Source of the DNA: Magnetospirillum fulvum
GTDB lineage: Bacteria; Pseudomonadota; Alphaproteobacteria; Rhodospirillales; Magnetospirillaceae
Direction of reading: 5' to 3'
Assembly (NCBI RefSeq): GCF_900108475.1
Contig: NZ_FNWO01000006.1
Location: forward strand, 124,001-188,000
DNA length: 64,000 nt
Positions within the stretch are counted from its first letter, which is position 1. Each line of letters starts with the position of its first letter. The position numbers were made by a program, and so were the translations under genes. The notes under the pieces are model-generated. The model was not told where the DNA came from. It was given only the letters and a program-made list of their open reading frames with translations, and did not search any database. Positions 1 to 9,165 of the stretch are shown piece after piece.

Positions 1-103
1 CAAGGCGGCGGGCGGCGGCACGGACGACGTGACCGGCGGACACCAGAGCCGGAACCAGATTGGACCCGACATAGCCCGAGGCACCAAACACCACTGTACG
101 CAT
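1..103 (-). CDS. NAD(P)-binding Rossmann-fold protein (SDR/epimerase type), N-terminal fragment
   Basis: Only the first 34 codons lie in the window; the gene runs off the left edge. The start ATG at 103-101 is followed by MRTVVFGASGYVGSNLVPAL, a beta-strand plus GxSGYVG glycine-rich loop that is the dinucleotide-binding start of extended or atypical short-chain dehydrogenases and NAD-dependent epimerases. The continuation VSAGHVVRAAARR fits the second helix and strand. Substrate and pathway cannot be judged from this fragment. Confidence 0.7.
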   Translation of the reverse strand, partial: MRTVVFGASGYVGSNLVPALVSAGHVVRAAARRL

Positions 104-192
104 CGCCAGAACCCCGCTCATCAAGAGGGACGTCCGGAGAGCATACGCCTATTGATAGGCTTAACCTCTTGCCTATTTAACGCATTTGGGAA

Positions 193-501
193 TCAGTTGG
201 CCCGACGACCGGGCGGCGGCGCGGACGGGCGAGCGGCGGGATGGTGGTCGTCCTCGTCCTCGGTACTGCGGACCCGGACGACGAAGCCCTGCAAGGCCCA
301 GCCGATCAGGAAGAAGCCGAGGCCGAACAGCCAAGCCCCCGACACCGCGAACACGATGGCCCGTTTCAGCGCAACGTCATCAACGCCGAACAGTCCGAAC
401 GACCACAGAATCGGGGTGAGGAACAGGCACAGCACCGCCCCGGCCAGACCCAGACGAGTCCAGCCCGAGGAACGGATGAAAGAAACGCGGTATCCGGTCA
501 T
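193..501 (-). CDS. Small two-helix membrane protein, unknown function
   Basis: A 102-residue protein with two hydrophobic segments (about residues 14-35 and 47-71) and an acidic/His/Pro-rich C-terminal tail (TEDEDDHH followed by a Pro/Arg stretch). A longer in-frame start at 558 exists, but the ATG at 501 has GGGAGAG about 4 bases upstream and is preferred. No family recognised. It lies between the leftward SDR-like gene and the rightward mgtC-like gene, whose 5' ends diverge from it. Confidence 0.6.
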   Translation of the reverse strand: MTGYRVSFIRSSGWTRLGLAGAVLCLFLTPILWSFGLFGVDDVALKRAIVFAVSGAWLFGLGFFLIGWALQGFVVRVRSTEDEDDHHPAARPSAPPPGRRAN

Positions 502-601
502 CAAGCTCTCCCGTCGGTCGGCATCGTCTAGCTTTACGCCGCCGCTACGATAGCACACAGAGCGGCGAAATCAGTTCATATCGCCGACGCTTGATCGCAC
601 A

Positions 602-1384
602 ATGGACCCGACCTCGCTTCAGGACACCCCGCGGATGACCGTACAGAGCCTGACCGACCTTGCCGTCGTTTACTGGTCCGACCGGGTGGTGCAGGACAAT
701 CTGCTGGCCTGCCTCACCATCGTCGGCGCGCTGCTGCTCGGACTGGTGGTCGGCTACGAGCGCACCTGGAACGGACGCGCGGCGGGGATGCGCACCTATG
801 GCTTCGTCTGCATGGCCTCGGCCGCGCTGACCGTCGTCGTCGGCCATCCCGCCTCGTGGTATGGGGGCAGCGTCACCAATGCGCTGGTCGGCGATCCGAC
901 CCGGGTGATCCAGGGCATCGTCACCGGGATCGGCTTTCTGTGCGCCGGAGTCATCATGAAGGATGGCTTCACCATCAGCGGCCTGACCACCGCCGCCTCG
1001 ATCTGGACGGCCTCGACGATCGGGATCGTCGTCGGCATCGGCTATTACGCCACCGCCTTCGTGCTGACCCTGCTCGCCACCGTCGGCATGCTGGCGTTGC
1101 GGCAGGTCGAATGGCGGTTGCCGTCGAATCACGAACTGGCGGTGCGGCTGCGCTGCACCACGGCCGGGGCGTTGTCCGAGATCGAGTTGCACCAACTGAT
1201 CGCCGCCCACGGCTTTGCCTTAAGCCCGGAATCCCTGTCGATCGAGCTCGCCCCGGATTGGACGGAATGGCACTTCCTGGCCTCGTCCCGCCATACCGGA
1301 ATCCCCTCGATCGACCGGCTGGCCACCACCCTGGCCGCCCTGCCCGGCCTGGAGGGGCTGCAAATCTCCCATGCCAAGAATTAG
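602..1384 (+). CDS. MgtC/SapB-family inner-membrane protein
   Basis: A 260-residue protein with an N-terminal block of hydrophobic helices carrying the MgtC/SapB signatures: GLVVGYERTWNGRAAGMRTYG (the GxER...AGxRT motif) and GIVTGIGFLCAGVIMKDG followed by SGLTTAASIWTASTIG. A soluble C-terminal domain of about 90 residues follows, as in the longer MgtC-like proteins. The family is known for roles in low-magnesium growth and, in pathogens, control of ATP synthase; the environmental homologues are mostly uncharacterised, so the function here is open. The next gene starts 12 bases downstream and may be co-transcribed. An alternative start is the ATG at 635. Confidence 0.85.
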   Translation: MDPTSLQDTPRMTVQSLTDLAVVYWSDRVVQDNLLACLTIVGALLLGLVVGYERTWNGRAAGMRTYGFVCMASAALTVVVGHPASWYGGSVTNALVGDPTRVIQGIVTGIGFLCAGVIMKDGFTISGLTTAASIWTASTIGIVVGIGYYATAFVLTLLATVGMLALRQVEWRLPSNHELAVRLRCTTAGALSEIELHQLIAAHGFALSPESLSIELAPDWTEWHFLASSRHTGIPSIDRLATTLAALPGLEGLQISHAKN

Positions 1385-1396
1385 AACCCAACCGCG

Positions 1397-1720
1397 ATGA
1401 GCCACGCCCCCCTGCTCCGCACCCGCATCCTGGCCTTAGACGCAGAAGCCGATCCGGCAACCCTGGCGCGGATCGCGTTGATTCCAGGCGTCACGGAGGT
1501 CCGCCCCCAAGATTGCGGGCATCGGATCGCACTCTGCTACGACCTGCAACGCGCAACGCTGACCGAGTTGGAGCCACACCTGACCGCCGCCGGGCTGGTG
1601 TTGTCCCGCCGCCGCCTGCACCGCCTCAGCCGGGGCTGGGCCGCCTTCCAGGACGACAATATCCGCTCGAACGCCCGGCTGCGGCACCAATGCTGCTGCA
1701 CGCCGCCCGACGCGCCCTAA
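1397..1720 (+). CDS. Hypothetical small protein with a His/Cys-rich tail
   Basis: A 107-residue protein starting 12 bases after the mgtC-like gene and probably in its transcript. The first ~80 residues alternate predicted beta and alpha segments (LRTRILALDAEADPATLARI...GVTEVR...IALCYDL), the order seen in small ferredoxin-like or heavy-metal-associated folds, but the CxxC metal motif is absent from that part. The C-terminus is cysteine/histidine-rich (RLRHQCCCTPPDAP), which suggests metal binding. Its TAA stop overlaps the stop codon of the convergent mechanosensitive-channel gene. No family recognised. Confidence 0.6.
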   Translation: MSHAPLLRTRILALDAEADPATLARIALIPGVTEVRPQDCGHRIALCYDLQRATLTELEPHLTAAGLVLSRRRLHRLSRGWAAFQDDNIRSNARLRHQCCCTPPDAP

Positions 1721-4155
1721 CCCGCCTCGGGAGCGGACACGGGCTCTTTCTGCTTCGCCAGAGCCGGAACAGACGGTTTCTCCGGAGCCGGAGCCGGAGC
1801 CGGAGCCGGAACCGGAACCGGAACCGGCTCGTCCGGGAGTCGGTGAAGATGCACCACCCGCTGCGGGTAGGGAAGCGAGATTCCTGCCTTGGCGAGGTCG
1901 GACGCCATCATGAAGCGGATTTCCGAGGCGATTTTCGAACTGTCGGCTCCGCTGGCATAATCAATCCAGTAACGCAGGATGAAATTGATCGAATCCGCCC
2001 CGAAATTGTCGAGCAGAACGCAGGGCGGCGGGTCTTCCAGCACCGATGGATGCTTGCGCGCGATCGTCATCAGCACTTCGGCGACCTTTTCCGGCGGCGA
2101 AGCGTAATCGGTTCCAACCGCGACCGAACGGCGGACCTTGGCATTGCTGTAGGTCCAGTTGGTGACGTTGTTTTCGATGAAGGTCGAATTCGGCACCAGG
2201 ATCTCGATCCCGTCCGAGGTCCGCACCGTCGAGGAGCGAATGTTGATATGGGTCACCGTGCCGCTGACCGCGCCGACCTCGACGATATCGCCGACCCGCA
2301 GCGGGCGTTCGAACAGCAAGATGATGCCGCTGATGAAGTTCTTCAGGATCACCTGGGTGCCAAAGCCGACGCCGATCGCCAGCGCACCACCCAGGAAGGC
2401 GAACACCGTCAGCGGGATGTTGGCGACATAAAGGGCGACGATGAACAGCATCGTGACGATGACGATGTGCAGCCAGCGGACCAGGGTGTTGGCGTGGTCC
2501 TTGGGCAGACGGAACTGGCTGACCGCGATCGCGCCCAACATGTTGAGGAGGCGGCGGCTGAGAATCGCCCCCAACACCACCAGCAAGATCACGCCCAGGC
2601 TTTTGCCGATGGTGACGCTGCGGACGGCGGTGATGCGCCGTCCATCGACCTCCATACTGTCCTCGGCCGAGAACAGTTCGAAATCCCACACCATGCGGAC
2701 GGTATGGACCACCGAGGACCAGCCCTCGCGCGCGACGGAGGACAGCGGCTTTTCGCCGTCGCGGACCTGAAGATCCTGCTCCCAACTGCGGAAGGTGTGG
2801 AGCAGGGCATCGACCAGCTTGACCGCGTCGCGCAGGATCACCGCCCGCTGGCGCGACGCGTCGCGCAAAGCGGCGTTGTCCTGGGCATCGGCCCTCGATT
2901 GCGCCGCCGCCAGCGGCGTGCTGTCATCGCCGCCGAACGGCGTGGTGCGGGCGAGTTCGTCGCGGAGGTAATGCTGCCAGTTCTCCAGCTTCTGCACCGT
3001 CAGGGCCAGATTGGCCTCGGCCTCGCGCAGCTTGTCGCGGTCGTCCTTGCCGTTGAACAGATACCAGCGGAACTGCCACCCCGCCCGCTCCCAGCCGCGC
3101 GCCTCGATCATCCGGCGCAGGGTATCGTCGGCCAGATCGTCGGTATCGACCTGAAGACGGCGCAGCGCCACCTCGCGCTCCAGCTTCTTCAACCGCTGTT
3201 CCATCACGCTGCCCTTGGCGGGGATCGCCGGGTTGGCGGCCTTGAACGCGGCCAGCGCCCGCTGGGCTTGATCGAACTGACGGTGCGACTGGGTGCTGAC
3301 CGATTGCTGGCGGATCAGCCGGGTCTGCAACGGCGCGATCTGGCGGTCGAGATCGGCCAGCACCGCGTTCAGTTCGGCCTCGGTGAAATGCTCGTTGCGG
3401 CGCATTTCGGCCAGTTGCAATTCCTGCACTTGGGCCAAGGCGCGCAGTTCGGCGATTTCGGCATGGTCGATGCTTTTGGCCGCCTTGGCCTCGGCCATGC
3501 TGGCGGCAGCCGAGCGCGAGCGCAGCCGGGCCACATCGCGCAGCCAGGTTTCGCGGGTCTTGTCCGCGTCGGTCTGGGCCGCGTCGATCCGTTCCCCCTG
3601 CTGGCGGACGAGAATCTCGTTGGCCTTCAGTCGCTTTTCCTCGCCCGCGATCTGCTGGTCGCGAAATCCCTCGCGCTGGGTCGCCGCCTTCAGCCGGGCG
3701 CGGGTGTCTTCGAGCAGATCGCGCTGGTGATCGACCGCCAGGATCGACACCGGCGGCGGAGTCGGGTTGGCGGTCCAGGCGCGGGTCTTCTCCTCCTGAT
3801 CGGCAACCCGGCGCAACGCTTCGGGCAGACGGGCGATGATGTCGAGATGGCGTTCCAGCGCCGCCATCAGTTCACCCAACAGGTAATCGCGTTCGACCAC
3901 TTCGGCGGGCAGCGCCGCCGCCGGAGCGGTGGCTTTGCCGAGGCGGGCGTAATCGACCCGGGCCTCGTCCAGTTCGGCCTGAAGCGAGTCCACCTGGGCT
4001 TGGGAATCGGCGGCGGCATCCTGGGGCGTCGCCGTCGCCGCGGGCGGAGCCGAGGCCGCTCCACCCAGGGAGGGCAGCCCCTGCGCCACGGCACCGCCAT
4101 TGAACAACAGCAGCAGCAGGGCGACCAGGGCGACGATCGGGCGGGGGGAGGTCAT
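1717..4155 (-). CDS. Large MscS-family mechanosensitive channel (MscK/DUF3772-like)
   Basis: An 812-residue protein with an N-terminal signal sequence (ends near AVAQG), a long periplasmic region of about 430 residues that is mostly coiled coil (QAELDEARVDYARL...), several membrane helices around residues 520-620, and a C-terminal MscS module with the pore-lining glycine/alanine-rich helix (FLGGALAIGVGFGTQVILKNFISGIILLFERPLRVGDIVEV). It ends in a proline/valine/alanine tail encoded by a hexamer repeat. This build matches MscK/KefA-type channels, which gate in response to membrane tension and protect against osmotic downshock. The stop is shared by overlap with the convergent gene to its left. 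Confidence 0.88.
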   Translation of the reverse strand: MTSPRPIVALVALLLLLFNGGAVAQGLPSLGGAASAPPAATATPQDAAADSQAQVDSLQAELDEARVDYARLGKATAPAAALPAEVVERDYLLGELMAALERHLDIIARLPEALRRVADQEEKTRAWTANPTPPPVSILAVDHQRDLLEDTRARLKAATQREGFRDQQIAGEEKRLKANEILVRQQGERIDAAQTDADKTRETWLRDVARLRSRSAAASMAEAKAAKSIDHAEIAELRALAQVQELQLAEMRRNEHFTEAELNAVLADLDRQIAPLQTRLIRQQSVSTQSHRQFDQAQRALAAFKAANPAIPAKGSVMEQRLKKLEREVALRRLQVDTDDLADDTLRRMIEARGWERAGWQFRWYLFNGKDDRDKLREAEANLALTVQKLENWQHYLRDELARTTPFGGDDSTPLAAAQSRADAQDNAALRDASRQRAVILRDAVKLVDALLHTFRSWEQDLQVRDGEKPLSSVAREGWSSVVHTVRMVWDFELFSAEDSMEVDGRRITAVRSVTIGKSLGVILLVVLGAILSRRLLNMLGAIAVSQFRLPKDHANTLVRWLHIVIVTMLFIVALYVANIPLTVFAFLGGALAIGVGFGTQVILKNFISGIILLFERPLRVGDIVEVGAVSGTVTHINIRSSTVRTSDGIEILVPNSTFIENNVTNWTYSNAKVRRSVAVGTDYASPPEKVAEVLMTIARKHPSVLEDPPPCVLLDNFGADSINFILRYWIDYASGADSSKIASEIRFMMASDLAKAGISLPYPQRVVHLHRLPDEPVPVPVPAPAPAPAPEKPSVPALAKQKEPVSAPEAG
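1782..1828. repeat. Short tandem repeat of GGAGCC/GGAACC hexamers inside the channel gene
   Basis: About eight consecutive hexamers (four CCGGAG-type, then three CCGGAA-type plus an edge copy) encode the Pro-Val/Pro-Ala dipeptide tail of the mechanosensitive channel on the minus strand. The units are in frame, so slippage by whole units would only change the tail length. Confidence 0.8.
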
Positions 4156-4258
4156 CGGGCGGGGAATCCTGTTGGCGAAGATCGAGCGGTTAAACTTAGG
4201 CGAAAAGTACCGATGCGCCAGCCCCGGTCAGGGATGCCCTGGGCGCAAGGTCATAAGG

Positions 4259-5401
4259 TCAATCCAGCGTCTGGCGATAGCGCCGCACCGCGACCACGCT
4301 GACCACCAGCAAGATCACCGCCAGGGCGGCGACCTCGGCGGCGATCTCGCCCGGTCCGTTGCCTTTCAGCATGATGCCCCGCACCACCCGGAGGAAATGG
4401 GTCAGCGGCAGGATTTCGCCCAGATATTGCGCCCATAGCGGCATGCCCCGGAACGGAAACATGAAGCCCGACAGCAGGATCGAGGGCAGGAAGAAGAAAA
4501 AGCTGAGCTGCATCGCCTGGGTCTGGTTCTTCGCCACCGTCGAAAAGGTAAAGCCGATCGCCAGATTGGCGGCGATGAACACGACGCTGGTCAGGGTCAG
4601 CAGCCACAGACTGCCGACAATGGGGACAGCGAACACCAGCCGGGCCGTAATCACGATCACCGCGACCTGGATATAGCCGACGACGACATAGGGCGCGATC
4701 TTGCCCAGCATCACCTCGATCGGGCGCAACGGCATCACCAGCAGGTTTTCCATCGTGCCGCGCTCGCGCTCGCGGGTCACCGCCAGCGCCGTCATGATCA
4801 CCAGGGTCATCGTCAGCACCACCCCCATCAGACCGGGGACGACGTTGTACTGGGTATCGGCTTCCTGGTTATAGCGGCGATGAATCCTCAACTCGAACGG
4901 CGGGGCCGAGGCTTTCAGCCCGGCCAGCGAGCCGGTGAGGTCGCGGTCGAGCGCGGTGCGCGCCATCGTCTCCAGCGCCCCCAACGCGCCCAAGGTCGCC
5001 GCCGGATCGGTGGCGTCGGCTTCGACCAGCAGCGCCGGGCGCTCGCCCCGGGCGACGCGGCGAGAAAAATCGACCGGGATCGAGACGACGAACTGGACCT
5101 TGCCCTCGGCCAGCAATGCGTCGGCTTCGTCCTCGGAGGCGACAAAGCGGACCAGATCGAAATAGCGCGACGTCTGCATCGACGCGACCAAAGCGCGGCC
5201 GAACGGCCCCCGGTCGGAATCCAACACCGCCATCGGCAGATGGCGAGGGTCGGAATTGATCGCAAAGCCGAACAGAATCAACTGGATCAGCGGAATCCCG
5301 ACCATCATCGCGAAGGTCAGGCGGTCGCGCCGCATCTGGATGAATTCCTTCAAGATCATCGCCCACAGCCGGTGGGCCGAGGCACCGAAGCGGATTGTCA
5401 T
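4259..5401 (-). CDS. ABC-2 type transporter permease
   Basis: A 380-residue inner-membrane protein of the ABC-2 (YhhJ/YbhR-type) fold: one N-terminal helix, a large extracytoplasmic domain of about 150 residues, then five C-terminal helices. The stretch LAVTRERERGTMENLLVMPLRPIEVMLGKI is the family hallmark. It overlaps the upstream ATPase gene by 4 bases (ATGA), so the two are translationally coupled. With the ATPase and fusion-protein genes it forms an export system. Only one permease gene is present, whereas YbhFSR-type systems have two, so the transporter may be a homodimer. The exported substrate is unknown. Confidence 0.9.
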   Translation of the reverse strand: MTIRFGASAHRLWAMILKEFIQMRRDRLTFAMMVGIPLIQLILFGFAINSDPRHLPMAVLDSDRGPFGRALVASMQTSRYFDLVRFVASEDEADALLAEGKVQFVVSIPVDFSRRVARGERPALLVEADATDPAATLGALGALETMARTALDRDLTGSLAGLKASAPPFELRIHRRYNQEADTQYNVVPGLMGVVLTMTLVIMTALAVTRERERGTMENLLVMPLRPIEVMLGKIAPYVVVGYIQVAVIVITARLVFAVPIVGSLWLLTLTSVVFIAANLAIGFTFSTVAKNQTQAMQLSFFFFLPSILLSGFMFPFRGMPLWAQYLGEILPLTHFLRVVRGIMLKGNGPGEIAAEVAALAVILLVVSVVAVRRYRQTLD

Positions 5402-6354
5402 CGCGCCCCCCCGGCGAAATTGTCGGTCGAGCGTCCCATCAGATGGATGAAGACGTCTTCCAGGGTCGGCGCATCCTCGCGCCAGACGAAATCAGGGTTG
5501 GCGAGGAAGGGGGCAAGGCTGTGGCGCAGCAAGGCGGCATCGCCGCCGCCGACATGAAGCGCCGACCCGAACGGCGCGACCAGATCAAGCCCCGGCAGCC
5601 CGGCGAGCGCGCGGGCCAGATCGGCGATCCGCATCGCTCCGGTGCCGGAATCCTGGGCGGTAAAGGTGGTCAGCCCGGCCGCCGCGATCACCTCGGCGAC
5701 GGTGCCGCGCGCCAGCAGGCGGCCATAGGCGAGATAGGCGATTTCGTGGCAGCGCTCGGCCTCGTCCATGTAATGGGTCGAGACCAGCACGGTCAGCCCG
5801 TCGGCGGCCAGGGCGTGAATCTGCTCCCAGAACTCGCGCCGGGCCTTGGGATCGACCCCGGCGGTCGGCTCGTCGAGCAGCAGCAGGCGGGGTTCGTGCA
5901 GGATGCAGGCGGCCAGGGCCAGACGCTGTTTCCAGCCCCCCGATAATTGCCCGGCCAGTTGGTCGCGGCGGTCGGCCAGCCCCAGCCGCTCCAGCGTCGC
6001 GGCGACCTTGCGCTTGCGGTCGGCCAGATCGAACACGCGGGACACGAAATCCAGATTCTCGACAATCGACAGATCCTCGTAGAACGAGAATTTCTGGGTC
6101 ATATAGCCGATCTGACGGCGGATTTCGGGCGATTGGGTCAAGATGTCGAGGCCAAGACAGGTTCCCCGCCCGCTATCGGGGGTCAACAGCCCGCACAACA
6201 GCCGGATCGTCGTGGTCTTGCCCGATCCGTTGGGGCCGAGAAAGCCCATGATCTTGCCCGCCGGAACCGTCAGCGACAGCGCATCAACCACCGTTCGCCC
6301 GCCGAACGATTTACTCAATCCCTCGACCGCGATGGCAGGAGCGGCGGCGGTCAT
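5398..6354 (-). CDS. ABC transporter ATP-binding protein (YbhF-type, single nucleotide-binding domain)
   Basis: A 318-residue ATPase: Walker A GPNGSGKTTT, Q-loop region QKFSFYEDLS, signature LSGGWKQRLALA, Walker B LLLLDEPTAGVD and switch histidine in VSTHYMDEAERC. The last ~90 residues form the regulatory extension seen in drug-export ATPases. It is a single-domain version of YbhF, which has two fused domains. It overlaps both the fusion-protein gene upstream and the permease downstream by 4 bases and powers export through that permease. Confidence 0.92.
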   Translation of the reverse strand: MTAAAPAIAVEGLSKSFGGRTVVDALSLTVPAGKIMGFLGPNGSGKTTTIRLLCGLLTPDSGRGTCLGLDILTQSPEIRRQIGYMTQKFSFYEDLSIVENLDFVSRVFDLADRKRKVAATLERLGLADRRDQLAGQLSGGWKQRLALAACILHEPRLLLLDEPTAGVDPKARREFWEQIHALAADGLTVLVSTHYMDEAERCHEIAYLAYGRLLARGTVAEVIAAAGLTTFTAQDSGTGAMRIADLARALAGLPGLDLVAPFGSALHVGGGDAALLRHSLAPFLANPDFVWREDAPTLEDVFIHLMGRSTDNFAGGAR

Positions 6355-7310
6355 TTCGCCGCACCATTCGACGGCGGCAGGGTGACCGAGACCGGCTGGC
6401 CCGGCCGCAGCCGGTCGGCCGAGGCGGTCGGCCGCGCCTCGACCAGGAAGGCCAGTTTGTTCTTGTTATCGCGGGAATAGAGGATCGGCGGAACGTAGCT
6501 GGCCTCCCGCGCGATGAAGCTGACCGTCGCGGTCTGGTCGTCGGCACAGCCGGTGCAGGACAGCGCCACCACCGCCCCCATCCCGATCCGCCCGACCTGA
6601 TCGGGATGAAGATAGAAGCGGACCAGGATATTACCGGGCGGCAGCAGGCTGACCACCGGCTGACCGGCGGCGACGGTCTCGCCGGGGCGGAACAGCACGT
6701 CCTCGACCCGCGCCGCCTGGGGGGCCTCGGCGCTGCGCTGGCGCAACCGGGCCTGGGCCTGATCGAGCGCGGCCTCGGCCGCCCCCATCGCTGCCTCGGC
6801 GGCCAAAATCTCGCTGCTGCGCCCGCCCTCGCGGGCAAAGGCCAGTTGGGCCGACAATTCGCCGACCCTGGCCCGGTCGCGCTCGACGATGGCGCGGGCA
6901 TTGTCGAGGCTGGCCTGCGAGGTGGTTTCGGTGCGGATCAGCGCCTCCTGCCGCCGCACCTGGATTTCGGCCAGCCGCAGATCGGCTTCGGCCTGGGCGC
7001 GCTGCGCCTCGATTGCGCGCAATTCCAGCCGCCGCTTGCCGGTCAGCAGATTGTCGCGCTGATGACGGGCCTGCTCCAGCCGGGCCTCTGCCTCCGCCAC
7101 CGCCGCCTGTTCGGCGCTGCGGTCGAGCGAGAACAACGGGTCACCCGGTTCGACCCAGCCGCCGCGCGCGACCTTGATCTCGGCCACCTGCCCGGCGGTA
7201 GGCAGGCCGATCCGCAGGTAATCGCCCTCGGCATAGCCCTGGACCGAGGCAGTTTCGTCGCCGCAGCCCGCCAGCAGCATCAGACCGACGATCAGACCAA
7301 GCCGTGTCAT
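6351..7310 (-). CDS. HlyD-type membrane fusion lipoprotein
   Basis: A 319-residue periplasmic adaptor: a lipoprotein signal with lipobox LLAGC (Cys at about residue 16), a first lipoyl half (GLPTAGQVAEIKVARGGWVEPGDPLF), a long coiled-coil hairpin (about residues 70-200), the second lipoyl half, and beta-barrel domains. The closest architecture is YbhG of the YbhGFSR exporter. It links the ABC transporter to an outer-membrane channel that is not encoded nearby. It overlaps the TetR gene and the ATPase gene by 4 bases each. Confidence 0.9.
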   Translation of the reverse strand: MTRLGLIVGLMLLAGCGDETASVQGYAEGDYLRIGLPTAGQVAEIKVARGGWVEPGDPLFSLDRSAEQAAVAEAEARLEQARHQRDNLLTGKRRLELRAIEAQRAQAEADLRLAEIQVRRQEALIRTETTSQASLDNARAIVERDRARVGELSAQLAFAREGGRSSEILAAEAAMGAAEAALDQAQARLRQRSAEAPQAARVEDVLFRPGETVAAGQPVVSLLPPGNILVRFYLHPDQVGRIGMGAVVALSCTGCADDQTATVSFIAREASYVPPILYSRDNKNKLAFLVEARPTASADRLRPGQPVSVTLPPSNGAAK

Positions 7311-7975
7311 CTTGCTTCCTCCCGCACCCGGATTCCGTCGAGCAGAAACCGCGCCGCCTCGGCCGCGATCATCTCGGGATCAAGTGGCCGTCCCACCGCC
7401 GGGCCGATCGACTGGTTCCACAGCGCCAGCATCAGCATCGGCGAGAACAGCACGATCACCGCCTCGGCCCGGACCGGGGTGAACTCGCCCGCCGCGACAC
7501 CGCGATCAAGGATTGAGCGCATCACCGCAAAGGCGCGCTCGACCACCTCGCCGATCCAGAACTGGGCCAGTTCGGGAAAGGCGGTCGCCTCGCTGATGAT
7601 GATCTTCGGCATCCGCCCCACCCGGTGAGTCGAAAAGAGCCGGGCGATCCGGGCCAGCAATCCCTGGAACATCTCGGTCGCCGAGCCGTCGAACGCGGCG
7701 GCCCAACGCTCCATCTCGCCGACATTGGGCAAAACGGTCTGGCGCACCATCGCCTTGAACAGCTCTTCCTTGCTGGGGAAGTAGAGGTACAGCGTCCCCT
7801 TCGAGATGCCGGCCAGCGCCGCGATCTCGTCAGGCCGTGCCGCCGAAAATCCCTTAGCGCTGAACACCTCCAGCGCGGCGTCGAGAATCTCACCCGGCCG
7901 CGCCTCCTTGCGGCGGCGGCGACGGGGCGGAACCACGGACGGCTCGGACCCAAGGGGGACGGAAGGGACGGGCAT
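7307..7975 (-). CDS. TetR-family repressor of the export operon
   Basis: A 222-residue regulator: an Arg-rich N-terminal arm, then a TetR helix-turn-helix (ILDAALEVFSAKGF...IAALAGISKGTLYLYFPSKEELF) and a ligand-binding helical C-terminus with a TetR_C-type segment (GRMPKIIISEATAFPELAQFW). It is the first gene of a four-gene overlapping operon (regulator, adaptor, ATPase, permease), the order of cecR-ybhGFSR loci. A palindrome directly upstream of its start suggests autoregulation, with induction when the effector, probably a transported compound, binds. Confidence 0.92.
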   Translation of the reverse strand: MPVPSVPLGSEPSVVPPRRRRRKEARPGEILDAALEVFSAKGFSAARPDEIAALAGISKGTLYLYFPSKEELFKAMVRQTVLPNVGEMERWAAAFDGSATEMFQGLLARIARLFSTHRVGRMPKIIISEATAFPELAQFWIGEVVERAFAVMRSILDRGVAAGEFTPVRAEAVIVLFSPMLMLALWNQSIGPAVGRPLDPEMIAAEAARFLLDGIRVREEAR

Positions 7976-7992
7976 GGCGAGACTCGAATTAA

Positions 7993-8006
7993 TGACTAAC
8001 CAGTCA
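7993..8006. promoter_or_regulatory. Candidate TetR operator
   Basis: An inverted repeat TGACT-AACC-AGTCA lies 18 bases upstream of the tetR start, in the gap between divergent genes. It is embedded in a longer GACT/AGTC-rich stretch typical of TetR-type operators next to export operons. The role is inferred from position and symmetry. Confidence 0.55.
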
Positions 8007-8083
8007 GTAAGTTGCGCCCGTCACCCCTGCCCTGTCAAGAGCGGCCCCGGCCCGCTATAGTGCCGCTCCAACCGGGACAGCGG

Positions 8084-9145
8084 ATGAAATTACAGATGTA
8101 TACCGACCAGGATATCGACGCGGCGGTCGCCGCCGGAGCGATCAGCCCCGAAGCGGCAGCGGAATTGCGAAACTTCATCGCCCGGCGCGCCGCCGCCCCT
8201 GCCGCCGACGAAGAGCATTTCCGCCTGCTGACCGGCTTTAACGACATTTTCGTCGCCATCGCCCTGTTGCTGATGCTGACCGCCGCCGGATGGCTGGGCG
8301 GTCAGACCGATGCCAGCGGCGGCGGGCTGCTGGTCGCGCTGTTAAGCTGGGGACTGGCCGAATATTTCACCAGACGGCGGCGGATGGCGCTGCCCAGCAT
8401 TCTGTTGCTGCTGGGCTTTGTCGGGGGCGTGTTCTTCGCCGCCGCCGGGCGGGTCGCCTCGTCCGATCTGCTGTTCGGAACCGATATGGGCTATCCCCTG
8501 GCCGGATGCGCCGCGCTGGCCGCCGGAGCCGCCTGGCTGCACTGGCGTCGCTTCATGGTGCCGATCACCGTCGCCGCCGGAGCCGGGGCCGCGATCCTGA
8601 CCGCCGCCGCCTTGCTGCTGGCCTTGGTGCCGCCGCTGCGGTTGCATGGGGGAATGCCGCTGATGCTGGCGGGCGGTCTGGCCGCCTTTACCCTGGCGAT
8701 GTGGTGGGATACCAGCGACCCCACCCGCACCACCCGCCGCTCCGACGTCGCCTTCTGGCTGCATCTCGCCGCCGCCCCCCTGATCGTCCATCCAATCTTT
8801 TCGATGCTGGGCGTGATTGATGGCGGATCGGGCGAAGCGGTCGCGGCGGGAATCGCCCTGCTGGTCTATCTCGTCCTCGCTTTGGTTGCCCTGGCGGTCG
8901 ATCGCCGCGCCCTGTTGGTCTCGGCGCTGGCCTATGTGTTCTATGCGATCAGCGCCCTGCTCGAAGCCGCCGGAACCCCCGGCGCGACCGAGGCGATGGC
9001 CGCCCTGGTGATCGGCTCGGCCCTGCTGCTGTTGTCGGCGTTCTGGCAGCGGGCGCGCCGCCCGGTTCTCGCCTTGCTCCCCGCCGCGATCCAGGCGCGT
9101 CTGCCGCCGCTGGCCGCGCCAAGCGGGGCCAGACTCCGGCGTTGA
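8084..9145 (+). CDS. Polytopic membrane protein, unknown function
   Basis: A 353-residue protein with a short soluble N-terminus (YTDQDIDAAVAAGAISPEAAAELRNFI, a helical motif common at the start of alphaproteobacterial membrane proteins of this kind) followed by about ten hydrophobic segments. An upstream in-frame start at 8012 would overlap the TetR operator region; the ATG at 8084 is preceded by GGGACAGCGG and fits better. It is transcribed away from the TetR export operon. No substrate or catalytic motif is visible. Confidence 0.7.
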   Translation: MKLQMYTDQDIDAAVAAGAISPEAAAELRNFIARRAAAPAADEEHFRLLTGFNDIFVAIALLLMLTAAGWLGGQTDASGGGLLVALLSWGLAEYFTRRRRMALPSILLLLGFVGGVFFAAAGRVASSDLLFGTDMGYPLAGCAALAAGAAWLHWRRFMVPITVAAGAGAAILTAAALLLALVPPLRLHGGMPLMLAGGLAAFTLAMWWDTSDPTRTTRRSDVAFWLHLAAAPLIVHPIFSMLGVIDGGSGEAVAAGIALLVYLVLALVALAVDRRALLVSALAYVFYAISALLEAAGTPGATEAMAALVIGSALLLLSAFWQRARRPVLALLPAAIQARLPPLAAPSGARLRR

Positions 9146-9165
9146 CAGCGGTGACGGGGGGAAAT

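Noticed and set aside
856-4302. A 1148-codon open frame on the plus strand
   Set aside because: It lies antisense to the mechanosensitive-channel gene and over the mgtC-like gene in another frame. The translation is Arg/His/Asp-rich low-complexity sequence, as expected from GC-rich shadow frames.
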